Part shown: positions 34,799 through 43,588 of the stretch, piece after piece | Position numbering within the stretch: the first letter of the stretch is position 1 | How the letters are laid out: each line of letters starts with the position of its first letter | Notes under the pieces: generated by a model | The model's input: the letters and a program-made list of their open reading frames with translations, nothing else | Databases searched by the model: none | What the model was told of the DNA's origin: nothing | Origin: an uncultured Erythrobacter sp. | Lineage (GTDB): Bacteria; Pseudomonadota; Alphaproteobacteria; Sphingomonadales; Sphingomonadaceae | Assembly (NCBI GenBank): GCA_947488155.1 | Contig: CANKYK010000001.1 | Coordinates: 124,001-188,000 of the forward strand | Reading direction: 5' to 3' | DNA: 64,000 nt | Program-made: the position numbers and the translations under genes

Positions 34799-35908
34799 CT
34801 AATACCTTCCCCAGACGAACCGGCTGGATAGGGCGTAATTCCACACCGATCCAATCAGGATCCCGGCGAGCGCGGCGAGCGCCCAATAAATGCCCTGACT
34901 TTCCAGCAGCGTCGCCACCGCGACATTGGCAAAGGCGCCCACTGCGCAGGTCGCGCAGAAACCAAGCCATCCGCGCAGCACCGCGCCCTGCCCACGCAGC
35001 CGCTGATCACGATACGTCAGCCAATTGTTGAGCCAGAAATTGAAGGTCATCGCCGCGAAAACAGCGCCCGCTTGGGCGATGGTGAAGGCCTCTTCCAGCC
35101 ACAGCAGCAACAGCGCCAGCACCGCCATATGCACGATTACGCCCAGTGCCCCGACCGTGCCGAACAGCGCAAAACGGGTGGGGATTACACGCCCCAAAGT
35201 CTTGTCATAAAGCCCGGCCAAAAAGTCGAACAGGATCGCGCGGTCAAGCTTGCTTTCGCCCTCACGGCGCTTGGCGAATTTCAGCGGAAATTCTTTTACG
35301 TTCAGCGTCTTGCCAGAGGTCGCCAGCAGGTCGAGCAGGATCTTAAACCCAATCCCGGACAGTCGAGGTACAAGCGCACGCGCAGTTTCACTGCGCAGCA
35401 GGAAATAGCCGCTCATCGGATCGGTTAGATCGGCCCCGGTCAAACGCCGGGCCATCGCATTGGCAAAGCCGGACAGACGCTCTCGCTCCGGCGCTGCCCA
35501 GTCCTGCGTGCTTGCACCGGGAGCAAAGCGTGAAGCGACCGCCACATCAGCCTCTCCACCGCGAACAGCATCCAGCATAGGTCCAAGCAATTCGGGATCA
35601 TGCTGGTGGTCGGCATCCATCACCGCGACGAACGGCGAGGCAGTGGCGCAAAACCCCTCGATCGCCGCGCTGGCAAGCCCGCGCCGGCCAATCCGCTGGA
35701 TCACGCGCACCCGCGCATCGCCCAGTGCAATCGCGCGAGCCTCATCCGCCGTGCCATCGGCGCTATTATCGTCAATAATCAGCACTTCCCAGCCGCCCGC
35801 CCCCAATATTGGAGTTAGCGCGGCATCAATCCGTTCCACCAGAGGTGCCAGATTGCCGCGCTCGTTCAGCGTCGGCAGGATAATCGCAAGTTCAAGCGTG
35901 GCCGTCAT
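34799..35908 (-). CDS. DPM1-like GT2 glycosyltransferase fused to GtrA domain
   Basis: A 369-residue polyprenyl-phosphate sugar synthase. The N-terminal GT2 domain has IILPTLNERGNL, VLIIDDNSADGTAD, VMDADHQHDPE (metal DxD) and TDPMSGYFLLR, as in dolichol-phosphate mannose synthases. The C-terminal GtrA domain has four helices (RFALFGTVGALGVIVHMAVL is the first) that probably help flip the product. Start ATG at 35908 (MTATLELAIILP). It could supply the lipid-linked sugar for the convergent GT39 enzyme across the nuclease unit. Sugar identity unproven. Confidence 0.88.
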   Translation of the reverse strand: MTATLELAIILPTLNERGNLAPLVERIDAALTPILGAGGWEVLIIDDNSADGTADEARAIALGDARVRVIQRIGRRGLASAAIEGFCATASPFVAVMDADHQHDPELLGPMLDAVRGGEADVAVASRFAPGASTQDWAAPERERLSGFANAMARRLTGADLTDPMSGYFLLRSETARALVPRLSGIGFKILLDLLATSGKTLNVKEFPLKFAKRREGESKLDRAILFDFLAGLYDKTLGRVIPTRFALFGTVGALGVIVHMAVLALLLLWLEEAFTIAQAGAVFAAMTFNFWLNNWLTYRDQRLRGQGAVLRGWLGFCATCAVGAFANVAVATLLESQGIYWALAALAGILIGSVWNYALSSRFVWGRY

Positions 35909-35930
35909 AGTACATGCAGCCCCGAGCCGC

Positions 35931-37004
35931 TCAAAGCCGCTCGATGATCGCGCTGCCAATCGCTTCGCAGCCGTGTGAACCGCCCAAATCGCCGCCGCGA
36001 ATGCCATCGGCCAACGCCTTTGCCACCGCCGCCTCAATCCGCACCGCCTCTGCCTCCAGCCTGAAGGAATGACGCAGCATCATCGCCGCTGACAGGATGG
36101 TCGCCATCGGATTGGCCTTGCCCTGCCCGGCAATGTCGGGCGCGCTGCCATGGATCGGCTCGTACAGGCCGAACGTGCCATGTTCGGTTTCGCGTGATCC
36201 CATGGATGCGCTGGGTAGCAGGCCGATTGAACCGACCGCCGCGCTGGCGAGATCAGACAGAATATCGCCGAACAGATTACCGGTGACGATCACGTCAAAT
36301 TGCGATGGCGCAGTGACGAGCTGCATCGCGGCATTGTCGACATACATGTGATCGAGCGCAATGCTGCTTCCGTCTTTGACGCCCTGCTCAGCGGCATATT
36401 CCAGCACGGTTTCGCGCCAAATGCGGCTGGTTTCCAGCACATTGGCCTTGTCGACGCTGGTCACGCGCCCGCCGCGCGTCTTGGCCGCATTCCAGGCGAT
36501 GGCGGCGATCCGGCGCACCTCGCTGGCGGAGTAAGACATCATGTCCCACCCCTCACGCTCGCCCGCGTCGTTCACGCGCTCACCCTTATCGCCAAAATAG
36601 ACGTCGCCGGTCAGCTCGCGGACGATCAGCAGATCAAAGCCAGCGGCCTGCTCTGGCGCGAGCGGGGAAAGCTCCTCCAGCCCGTCAAACACCTTGGCCG
36701 GGCGTAAATTGGCAAACAGATCAAGCTCTTTACGCAGACCTAAAATCGCCTGCTCCGGGCGCAAATGCCGCTCTAGACTGTCGCAAGAGGGATCACCCAC
36801 TGCGCCAAACAGCACCGCATCGGCCGCGCGGGCCATCTCCAGCGTCTCTGCGGGCAGAGGATGGCCGTGGCGCTTGTAAGCGACCGCGCCAATATCACCT
36901 TCAAACAAGGTAAGCCCGGGCAGCGAGAGCGCATCAAGCACGCGCAAGGCCTCTTTGGTCACCTCTGGGCCAATCCCATCACCGGGCAAAACTGCGATCT
37001 TCAT
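35931..37004 (-). CDS. leuB: 3-isopropylmalate dehydrogenase
   Basis: Oxidises and decarboxylates 3-isopropylmalate in leucine synthesis using NAD. The 357-residue protein has [24 protein letters not shown], the substrate segment [41 protein letters not shown] and [20 protein letters not shown]. The ATG at 37004 is preferred to a TTG two codons earlier. It follows recO by 10 bases and could be co-transcribed with it. leuCD are not in the window. Confidence 0.96.
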   Translation of the reverse strand: MKIAVLPGDGIGPEVTKEALRVLDALSLPGLTLFEGDIGAVAYKRHGHPLPAETLEMARAADAVLFGAVGDPSCDSLERHLRPEQAILGLRKELDLFANLRPAKVFDGLEELSPLAPEQAAGFDLLIVRELTGDVYFGDKGERVNDAGEREGWDMMSYSASEVRRIAAIAWNAAKTRGGRVTSVDKANVLETSRIWRETVLEYAAEQGVKDGSSIALDHMYVDNAAMQLVTAPSQFDVIVTGNLFGDILSDLASAAVGSIGLLPSASMGSRETEHGTFGLYEPIHGSAPDIAGQGKANPMATILSAAMMLRHSFRLEAEAVRIEAAVAKALADGIRGGDLGGSHGCEAIGSAIIERL

Positions 37005-37014
37005 TAGCAAACTT

Positions 37015-37617
37015 TCACGTCATCATTCGGGCCAGCCGCTCTGAAAGCAGCGTTCGCGCGGCCATAACATCGCGGTCACGCTCGGCAAGCACGTATCGCG
37101 CAAGCGGCGCCTCAAGCGTCTTAAATTGCGCCATTTGCTCGGCCAAATCGCCGTTTGGGTCGGGCTTGCCACCGCCATATCCCAATTCTCGCAGCAACAT
37201 CGCCTCATAGGTCACCAGAACAGACAGCCAGCCGCGCGCTGATGGCGCGTGGCAAATCGCGCCCAGCAGCGCATTCAGCGCTTGATAGAGGCTGGGATAA
37301 GGATTGCGTTCTGGCAGGGCCGTCGCCGTCAGCGCGCACACCCATGTGATCGCGGCGGCTGGCAGCGGCTCTGTCATCCACGGCCCGCGGCTTTCTGACA
37401 GTTCGATCCGCGCAAACGGCAATTGGTTGTCCGATTTTGAGCGCAGCTCCGCCTCAATCGAATTGCCTGGGATCATCACAGGGCGCAGCCGCCGCCCGCG
37501 CCCGCCCGCGACATAGCCTGCGACGAGCCCGTGCTCCTCGGTCAGCATGCGCGCAATGGCGGCGCTTTCCCCATGAGCGCGCGAGGCAACAAGGATGGCA
37601 GGCGCTCTGATATTCAT
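37015..37617 (-). CDS. recO: DNA repair protein RecO
   Basis: A 200-residue recombination mediator that loads RecA with RecF/RecR. It starts with the OB-fold segment [20 protein letters not shown] and [23 protein letters not shown], then has the helical C-terminal domain (LLRELGYG). Somewhat shorter than the E. coli protein (242), as usual in sphingomonads. No zinc cysteines. Followed by leuB at 10 bases. Confidence 0.92.
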   Translation of the reverse strand: MNIRAPAILVASRAHGESAAIARMLTEEHGLVAGYVAGGRGRRLRPVMIPGNSIEAELRSKSDNQLPFARIELSESRGPWMTEPLPAAAITWVCALTATALPERNPYPSLYQALNALLGAICHAPSARGWLSVLVTYEAMLLRELGYGGGKPDPNGDLAEQMAQFKTLEAPLARYVLAERDRDVMAARTLLSERLARMMT

Positions 37618-37645
37618 GGAAGTCTGCGGGGCAGCGCGCGGGGCG

Positions 37646-39637
37646 TCACTGCCCCTCGCTCAGTCCTAGATGTTTCTCGATGAACTCCGCTTGCTTGCGG
37701 AAATAGAACAGCTGATTGCTGAGTTTGCGCCACCCGTGCCCTTCGTCTGGGATACGGATGAAGGGCGCTGGCACACCGTTTGCGCGCAGGGTCTTCACCA
37801 TGGTTTCGGTCTCCATAATGTCGATCCTGGGGTCCATAACCCCGTGCGAATAGAGCACCGGCACATTAATCTGATCGGCTTTTCGTATGGGTGAGTTTAT
37901 CGTATAAAATTCACGCCAACGTGGCTCTTCGATATCGCCATATTCGACTTTATCAGAAGCTTTCAGTGCAGGCGAGGCGATCTCCAACGCGGTGACCCAA
38001 TCCGCCACGCCAAACAGAGAGACGCCGGCGGCAAACTCACCCGGATATTCCGCCAGCACTGCGTTGACGGCATAGCCGCCATAAGAACCACCCATCACCG
38101 CTGCCCGGTCGCCATCGATCAAGCCATCGGCGGCCAGAGCGTTTTTGAGATCAACCAGATCGCGCACCGAATCCAAGCGGTTCTCGCGGTCGTCCAGCGT
38201 CGTATAGGTTCGCCCTAGCCCGGTTGAGCCGCGCACATTGGGTTCAAACACCGCGACACCGCGCGCAACGTGATATTGCGCAACGGCATCAAAGGTGGCC
38301 TGCGACTGAGCCGTTGGGCCGCCATGCACAGAGAAGACGACCGGCGGTGCGTTTTCGCCCGTGCTCGCGCCCTCTGGCAGATAGAGCAGCCCCTGCAACT
38401 CCACGCCATCACGGGCGGGATAACGCACCACTTGTGGCCTCACCAGCCGGCTTGGATCAAGGCCAGCAAGATTGGCCGCAAAGACCTTCTCCGCTGTCCC
38501 TTCCAACGGGTCGACCATCCATATTTCACCCGGCGCTTGCCAACCATTCACCCGCACCATCAATTTGGGATAGGCATCCCCTTCGCAATCGAGCGAATAT
38601 TTGCCTTCGGGAAGTTTGGGAACGGACCGCTCGCCGCCATCGTTGGCATTTCGCAGTTTCAGAACATCGAAGCCATCGCGGTTTTCGGTGTACGCAACAA
38701 TTGCTCCCTCCACGCCGCACGTCTGAACGTTTTCAATATCGGCCTCAGATGGCTCAACAGTGCGCAGTTGCGAATCAGCAATCGTATAAACACTCAGGGC
38801 GCCATGTTCGCGGTCTTTGTTGGTCGAAAATCCGACACTGCTGGAATCCGGCAACCAGTCGAACCCGCCGATCGTATGGCTCGCGCGGTCCTCCACGGGA
38901 GGCTTGGAAATCGTGGTCATTTCCTTGGTCGCAAGATTGAGCAGATAGAGGTTGTCGGCATCCTCGCCCACCGTCTCAGTTACGATGGCGTACTTCCCAT
39001 CTGGCGAAATGGATTGCGGGATAAGGCCCTGCTCGCTTTCGACAATCAGTTCGCTCTCACCAGACAGAGTGCCGCGATAAATGTCGAACACGCCCGCGCC
39101 GCGCGCGGTTGAGGCGTAGACAAAGCTGCCATCGCTCGCGAAATCACCAAACACGCGGAAATCGCCGCGCGCCGCCGGCAGCACTTCGGTCTCTTCTTTG
39201 CCGTCTGGAGTGATGGTGAAGTAGCCCGGCTGCTCATTGCCATCACGGTCGGCGGCATAGAACAGGCGCGATCCATCGGGCGTCCAAACCGGCGCGCTCA
39301 CCCCGGTCTTAAAGGTCACTTGCTTGGGCACGCCGCCGCTGGCGGGCATCACCCACAATTCCGATTGCCCGGTTACATCCCAGCTGAAGGCGATTGTTTT
39401 ACCATCGGGCGAAAGGTTGGCTGCCCTCGGACCATTTGCGAGCAGATAACGCGCAATATCGGCCGGATGCTCGCCCGCGCGGCCAATCGACACATCGCTA
39501 CCGTCAGGTTCGATTGCTTCGATAGAGAGGTCTGCCCCCTTCGCGCCGCCGAAACTTTCCTCTGCGTCTTGCGCCAATACGGCGGCAGGCAAGAGGGCAA
39601 TTACGCCAGTGGCGGCAAGGAGAGATGTGCGAAGCAT
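37646..39637 (-). CDS. S9 family prolyl-oligopeptidase-like peptidase (second copy type)
   Basis: A 663-residue secreted serine peptidase: signal peptide LLAATGVIALLPAAVLA, a propeller built from TolB-like repeats (LSPDGKTIAFSWDVTGQSEL, WTPDGSRLFYAADRDGNEQP), then an alpha/beta hydrolase. Triad: Ser in VMGGSYGGYAV, Asp in GVMDPRIDI, His in PDEGHGW. Diverged from the S9 enzyme at 23.8-25.8 kb: different linker and only local similarity. It lies 28 bases upstream of recO on the same strand. Confidence 0.92.
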   Translation of the reverse strand: MLRTSLLAATGVIALLPAAVLAQDAEESFGGAKGADLSIEAIEPDGSDVSIGRAGEHPADIARYLLANGPRAANLSPDGKTIAFSWDVTGQSELWVMPASGGVPKQVTFKTGVSAPVWTPDGSRLFYAADRDGNEQPGYFTITPDGKEETEVLPAARGDFRVFGDFASDGSFVYASTARGAGVFDIYRGTLSGESELIVESEQGLIPQSISPDGKYAIVTETVGEDADNLYLLNLATKEMTTISKPPVEDRASHTIGGFDWLPDSSSVGFSTNKDREHGALSVYTIADSQLRTVEPSEADIENVQTCGVEGAIVAYTENRDGFDVLKLRNANDGGERSVPKLPEGKYSLDCEGDAYPKLMVRVNGWQAPGEIWMVDPLEGTAEKVFAANLAGLDPSRLVRPQVVRYPARDGVELQGLLYLPEGASTGENAPPVVFSVHGGPTAQSQATFDAVAQYHVARGVAVFEPNVRGSTGLGRTYTTLDDRENRLDSVRDLVDLKNALAADGLIDGDRAAVMGGSYGGYAVNAVLAEYPGEFAAGVSLFGVADWVTALEIASPALKASDKVEYGDIEEPRWREFYTINSPIRKADQINVPVLYSHGVMDPRIDIMETETMVKTLRANGVPAPFIRIPDEGHGWRKLSNQLFYFRKQAEFIEKHLGLSEGQ

Positions 39638-39727
39638 GGACGGCCTTTCATAGCGGGTTGAATACCTGCAGGCTTAAAGGAACGCCGCTGGCTTGCAATC
39701 CCGCCGGGGCCGGAATTTTTGGGCAGA

Positions 39728-39979
39728 TTATTTCTTGGAGAGCTTCGCTTCGAGCTGCTTGATCCGCGCCTCGAGCGCTTCGTTCTGCTCGCGCGCCTTT
39801 TGGGCCATCAGCTTGACCGTCTCAAACTCTTCACGGCTGACAAAATCAACCCCGCCCAAGGCCTCGCGCATTTTCTCACGCGCGCCCTCGCGGGCCTCGC
39901 GCGTCATGCCCGCCATTGTGCCTGCGGCGCTGTTTGCGAGTTTGACGAAGTCGGCGATGATAGGGTTTTCACTTTGCAT
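39728..39979 (-). CDS. ubiK: Accessory factor UbiK (BMFP domain)
   Basis: An 83-residue, strongly helical protein with the BMFP/UbiK pattern: ADFVKLANSAAGTMAGMTRE followed by a C-terminal coiled coil ending LEARIKQLEAKLSKK. UbiK-type proteins trimerise and support aerobic ubiquinone synthesis with UbiJ. The ATG at 39979 removes a basic upstream stretch that is part of repeat copy D. Confidence 0.85.
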   Translation of the reverse strand: MQSENPIIADFVKLANSAAGTMAGMTREAREGAREKMREALGGVDFVSREEFETVKLMAQKAREQNEALEARIKQLEAKLSKK

Positions 39980-40027
39980 GGGCTTCAGATGGTGAAGCGA
40001 GCGGGATTTGTCTAGGGTAGAGTGAAG

Positions 40028-40150
40028 TTGTCTAGCTTGGTCGCGGAGCTCGGCTGCGTAGCAGCCGCAAGGGCGCATGCCTGCCCGCAGCGATGCGATC
40101 TTTGATCGCGTGAGCGAGGATATCGCGCGCCAGATGGCGTGCGGAAATCA
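40028..40150 (-). repeat. Dispersed intergenic repeat, copy D
   Basis: On the minus strand: CGATATCCTCGCTCACGCGA, then GATCGCATCGCTGCGGGC, GCGCCCTTGCGG and GAGCTCCGCGACCAAGC. Near-complete, and the best match to copy F. It occupies the gap between tspO and ubiK. Confidence 0.7.
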
Positions 40151-40155
40151 AATGC

Positions 40156-40704
40156 TTACAACTCGATCCGCTGGGCAGCAGCGCTTTCACCGGACATCCC
40201 GCCATCCGGGTTCTCAACCATGAATTGATAGTTGAGCACAGTCGCGAATGTGACCCAGGCCAGATAGGGCAGCAACAGCAGAGCCGCGAGCTTACGGACC
40301 CTATAAAAGGCCCAGATCACCGCCAGCAATGTCACGCAAACCAGGCTGAGAACGATCAATCCACCGACGATATTCTGACCGCCGAAAAAGACTGGCGTCC
40401 ACGCCAAGTTCAGTACAAAATGCACCGCAAACAATCCAACGGCGAGGCCCCTGCCATATGCTCCCCAAGAGCTGACGATCAAAGCCAAGGCAAAGCCTAT
40501 CATGATATAGAGGATGGTCCATACGATCCCGAATGCGGCGGGTGGAGGAAAAATGCTCGGCTTGGTCAGACCTTGAAACCAAATCGTGTTCGGGCTGCCT
40601 AACTGACCCGCAACGAAACCGAGCAGGACGACCAAGGGCACCAGAAACAACGACCAGCGTAGCAAACTGGCCCGCAATTGCGCTTTGGAAGCGAGAAAAC
40701 TCAT
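40156..40704 (-). CDS. tspO: TspO/MBR family tryptophan-rich sensory protein
   Basis: A 182-residue five-helix membrane protein. Motifs WFQGLTKPSIFPPPAAFGIVW, VLNLAWTPVFFG and YLAWVTFATVLNYQF are typical of TspO, which binds porphyrins and cholesterol-like ligands and modulates tetrapyrrole or oxidative-stress responses in alphaproteobacteria. Start at ATG 40704; an upstream in-frame ATG would overlap the next spacer. Confidence 0.93.
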   Translation of the reverse strand: MSFLASKAQLRASLLRWSLFLVPLVVLLGFVAGQLGSPNTIWFQGLTKPSIFPPPAAFGIVWTILYIMIGFALALIVSSWGAYGRGLAVGLFAVHFVLNLAWTPVFFGGQNIVGGLIVLSLVCVTLLAVIWAFYRVRKLAALLLLPYLAWVTFATVLNYQFMVENPDGGMSGESAAAQRIEL

Positions 40705-41011
40705 ATCTGTCCTCGAGAGAGCCGCGCAAAAGGCCATAATTCGGACAGAATACAGCGCGATTCGCGGGTGCGATCAGAGCCAGCCGGGATACACATCGCC
40801 ATGCCGCCCGCCAATCATACCCAGTTGCAGAAGCGGCAGATCGTCGGGGAAGAAACGCGCCTCAGCGCAATTTATTACCCAATTATCAACAAAACCATTG
40901 GGACACATCAAAAGCATCTGCTAGGCCTGCCACATTCCTGCCGTGATTCTTGAGCGCACGACGGTGAGGAACGTTGGAGTGGGGCGCTCAACCCAATGAG
41001 GTAAAATTTTT
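40705..41011. other. 307-base spacer upstream of the Cys-rich gene
   Basis: No gene or repeat of the dispersed family is seen. The last 60 bases are rich in G and contain a weak GTTG...CAAC hairpin, then GAGGT 9 bases before the ATG at 41012. I could not choose a promoter with confidence. Candidates with TTG-type -35 elements are near 40909 and 40949, so a long 5' leader with regulatory structure is possible. Confidence 0.4.
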
Positions 41012-41308
41012 ATGCAAAAGACCAAACTCGCATCGATGATGGCGATCGCTGGCGGCCTTTCAATCGCTACTGCTGCGTGTTCAGCGCCTGCTGAAGACGC
41101 AAGCACCGACGCAGACACCACTGCAGTGGCTTGCTGTGCAGCTGCTGGCTGCTGTGCTGCTGGTTGCTGTGCCGCTGGCTGCTGTGCCGCTGGTTGCTGT
41201 GCTGCTGCAGGTTGTGAAGCATCTGCATGTGCGGCTGAAGGTTGCTGTGCCGCTGCTTGCTGTGCAGCGTCTTGCTGTGCCGCTGCATGCTGTGCCGCTG
41301 CTGAATAA
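41012..41308 (+). CDS. Cys-Cys repeat exported protein/lipoprotein, 21 Cys in 98 residues
   Basis: The N-terminus is a signal sequence (KLASMMAIAGGLSIATAAC), cleaved at Cys23 as a lipoprotein (position -3 is Thr, so not ideal) or nearby by signal peptidase I. A short acidic spacer (residues 24-38) follows, then residues 39-98 consist almost wholly of Cys, Ala and Gly. Nine Cys-Cys pairs begin at 41, 47, 52, 57, 62, 78, 83, 88 and 93, mostly five residues apart (CCAAG/CCAAA/CCAAS), with single Cys at 68 and 73. Each pair is encoded as TGC-TGT while the Ala/Gly codons vary. A GAGGT site precedes the start. No family recognised; a metal sink or thiol buffer is the likeliest role. Confidence 0.85.
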   Translation: MQKTKLASMMAIAGGLSIATAACSAPAEDASTDADTTAVACCAAAGCCAAGCCAAGCCAAGCCAAAGCEASACAAEGCCAAACCAASCCAAACCAAAE

Positions 41309-41336
41309 TTCAGCTCAGCAAAGCTAAACATTGTGG

Positions 41337-41376
41337 GCCGGTGACAACATGGTTGTCGCCGGTCTCTTTGTTTTTT
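41337..41376 (+). terminator. Strong terminator/attenuator between the Cys-rich and His-rich genes
   Basis: CCGGTGACAAC (41338-41348) pairs with GTTGTCGCCGG (41352-41362) around a 3-base loop; TCTCTTTG and TTTTTT follow. It ends only 12 bases before the next ATG, so read-through would give high Cys-rich and low downstream expression. Confidence 0.85.
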
Positions 41377-41387
41377 AGACAGAGATC

Positions 41388-42044
41388 ATGACACCTAAGC
41401 AAGCTGCCCTCACCGTTATTGAGACGATCACGCAGATGGCCGGCGAACAGCGCCCGCTGATGGCGCGTGTTCTGCCCACCGAGAACGTGCATTTCTGGAA
41501 ACATTATCCGGACAAGGATGCGCGCGACGCCAAAACAAAATCACGTTGGTATTACCACGTGCATGCTCCGGGACAGCGAGACGCAGGCGAACATGGCCAT
41601 TTCCACCTGTTTCTGCACCGTGATCAGCTGATCAAGGGCAGCCAGGTTGCCGTGATGCCGCCAGAAGGCGAGAAAGCCAAAGCGCATGTGACCCATTTGG
41701 TCGCGCTGTCGATTGATACAAATGGCATCCCGATGTCGTGGTTCACCACCAATCGCTTTGTCACCAACGAATTTCTCTATCCCGCAGAGACGATGATCAA
41801 ACATCTGAAGCTCTACAATGTCGACAAAACGCAGGAGGATGAGCTGGTCAATCGGCTCGTCACAGCCATGGTCGCGCTGTACCGCGAAGAGATTGCCGAA
41901 CTGCTGCTTCAGCGCGATGTCCGTCAGGCTGAATTGGTCGCCGAACATGGCATGAAGGGGTATGAAAAGAACTGCGGGGTCGAAGTTTTGAGCTCCATCC
42001 CGATTGACCTTGATGAGAAGATTTCAACGCTCGATCTAGAGTAG
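41388..42044 (+). CDS. His-cluster protein of unknown function (possibly DUF6969-like)
   Basis: A 218-residue soluble protein. The striking part is a His cluster: YYHVHA (His57, His59), then EHGHFHLF (His69, His71, His73), His77, and His100/His103 in AHVTHLVALSID. Spacing and strand pattern suggest a metal-binding beta domain. The C-terminal half is helical (MVALYREEIAELLLQRD). I think it belongs to a domain-of-unknown-function family, perhaps DUF6969, but cannot confirm. It begins right after the terminator of the Cys-rich gene, so the two are probably functionally linked. Confidence 0.75.
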   Translation: MTPKQAALTVIETITQMAGEQRPLMARVLPTENVHFWKHYPDKDARDAKTKSRWYYHVHAPGQRDAGEHGHFHLFLHRDQLIKGSQVAVMPPEGEKAKAHVTHLVALSIDTNGIPMSWFTTNRFVTNEFLYPAETMIKHLKLYNVDKTQEDELVNRLVTAMVALYREEIAELLLQRDVRQAELVAEHGMKGYEKNCGVEVLSSIPIDLDEKISTLDLE

Positions 42045-42045
42045 A

Positions 42046-42141
42046 AGTTTTTGTTTTCCGCACGCCATCCAGTGTGCGATGCCGCAGCGGGCGGGCATGC
42101 GCCCTTGCGGGCCTTCGGCCCAAGCCGCGCCACCAAGCCAG
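42046..42141 (+). repeat. Dispersed intergenic repeat, copy E (internally deleted)
   Basis: Starts with TTTTTGTTTTCCGCACGCC as a neighbour of the stop codon, lacks the TATCCTCGCTC middle, and retains GCAGCGGGCGGGCATGCGCC, CTTGCGG and GCGCCACCAAGCCAG. It lies between convergent genes. Confidence 0.6.
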
Positions 42142-42969
42142 TTAGTTTCTTCTCGCACTCACCAGAAATTCAACATTGCCCTGCGGGCCGGTGATCGGGC
42201 TTTCAACGATCCCCTGAATGCTCCAACCTGCTTGCTCCAGCCATTCGCGAACCTCGTCACAAACGCGGGTATGCAGCGCCGCATCGCGCACCACCCCGCC
42301 CTTGCCCACTTCGGCGCGAGCGACCTCAAATTGCGGCTTGATCAACGCCACCAACTGGCACTCCTTTGCCACCAATTCCAGCGGCCGCTCCAGCACTTTG
42401 GATAGGCTGATAAAGCTTGCATCGCACACCACCCAGCTAAACGGCTGAGTGATATGATCCGGCGTCAGCACCCGCGCGCTGGTCTGCTCATAGACGGTAA
42501 CGCGATCGTCTTGACGCAGCTTCCAAGCGAGCTGGTTGGTCCCGCTGTCCACCGCAAAGACATGCGCCGCACCATTCGCCAGCAGTACGTCGGTGAACCC
42601 GCCAGTGGATGACCCAACATCCATCGCCGTCACACCTTTAGGATCCAGCTCAAAATGCTCGATCGCATGGGCCAGCTTGATCCCGCCGCGGCTTACCCAG
42701 GGATGATCGCGCCCACGCACGTCCAGCGGCGCATCCTCGGCAATCTGCTGCCCCGGTTTGGTCACCTTCTGCTCGCCGACGAACACCGCACCCGCCATCA
42801 CCAGTGCCTGAGCCCGTGTGCGGCTTTCCGCCAGACCGCGCTCGGCCAAAAGGTGATCGACCCGGCGCTTTTTAGGCTTTCTGCCTCCACGCACAGGCTC
42901 TTTATCGCCCAAACTTGGCAGCTCGCCTGTTTGCGATGAATTTGATGCGGAATTCGGCGTTTTCTTCAT
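42142..42969 (-). CDS. tlyA: TlyA-type rRNA 2'-O-ribose methyltransferase
   Basis: S4 domain plus FtsJ-like methyltransferase, as in TlyA, which methylates cytidines in 16S and/or 23S rRNA and can sensitise cells to capreomycin. The product is about 275 residues: RVDHLLAERGLAESRTRAQA (S4), AMDVGSSTGGFTDVLLANGA (SAM-binding), LIKPQFEVAR (catalytic Lys) and GNVEFLVSARR at the end. I use the ATG at 42969. An ATG at 43005 would overlap the divergent lipoprotein start inside the same CATG. Confidence 0.92.
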   Translation of the reverse strand: MKKTPNSASNSSQTGELPSLGDKEPVRGGRKPKKRRVDHLLAERGLAESRTRAQALVMAGAVFVGEQKVTKPGQQIAEDAPLDVRGRDHPWVSRGGIKLAHAIEHFELDPKGVTAMDVGSSTGGFTDVLLANGAAHVFAVDSGTNQLAWKLRQDDRVTVYEQTSARVLTPDHITQPFSWVVCDASFISLSKVLERPLELVAKECQLVALIKPQFEVARAEVGKGGVVRDAALHTRVCDEVREWLEQAGWSIQGIVESPITGPQGNVEFLVSARRN

Positions 42970-43003
42970 AGACGCGTGCAGCGTTAGCGCGCATTGATGC
43001 GGC

Positions 43004-43588
43004 ATGAAAGCAATCTACCTCAATGCCATCGGCGCCGTCGCTCTCAGTTTTACCATTGCCGCCTGCGTGCCATCTTCAGAACCGCCCAGCGTAGCAACAT
43101 CCGCTCCGGCGACGAACAGCACGCCTGCACCCGCGCCTAGCCCATTGCCAGAACCTCCAAAGCCGGCAGCAAGCTTGCCGCCGTTGGCTGGCGGATTGGC
43201 CTTTCTCGACGCTCCGCAGACGCAGGGCAATTGGCGCTACATCGTAGAGCGCAATGAGACCTTCGCTCTGTTCGGCAGCAGCTATGAAAACGCGCAAGCG
43301 ATCATTCGCTGCGATCTGGACACGCGCAAAGTGGGGATTGGCCGGTTTGGCCCTGCCGCCAGCGCGGCTCAAATGCGAGTTCGCACCGAAACACGCAGCA
43401 GCGATTTGCGCGCCACCACCCGCAACAGTGGGCAGCCTCTGGTCGCCGCCGAGCTTGATCCGCGTGATCCGCTGCTCGATGCGATTGCACTGTCAAAGGG
43501 TCGTTTTGCGCTGGAGACCGCTGGTATGCCAGCGCTTTATTTACCCGCTTGGGCCGAGGTGACCCGCGTGATCGAGGATTGTAGGTGA
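43004..43588 (+). CDS. Putative lipoprotein of unknown function
   Basis: A 194-residue exported protein: signal with lipobox TIAAC (Cys21), a Pro/Ala/Ser-rich linker of about 40 residues, then a compact domain with FLDAPQTQGNWRYIVERNE and IIRCDLDTRKVGIGR. The C-terminal PAWAEVTRVIEDC suggests one disulfide with the earlier IIRCD cysteine. No catalytic motif recognised. Divergent from tlyA. Confidence 0.8.
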   Translation: MKAIYLNAIGAVALSFTIAACVPSSEPPSVATSAPATNSTPAPAPSPLPEPPKPAASLPPLAGGLAFLDAPQTQGNWRYIVERNETFALFGSSYENAQAIIRCDLDTRKVGIGRFGPAASAAQMRVRTETRSSDLRATTRNSGQPLVAAELDPRDPLLDAIALSKGRFALETAGMPALYLPAWAEVTRVIEDCR

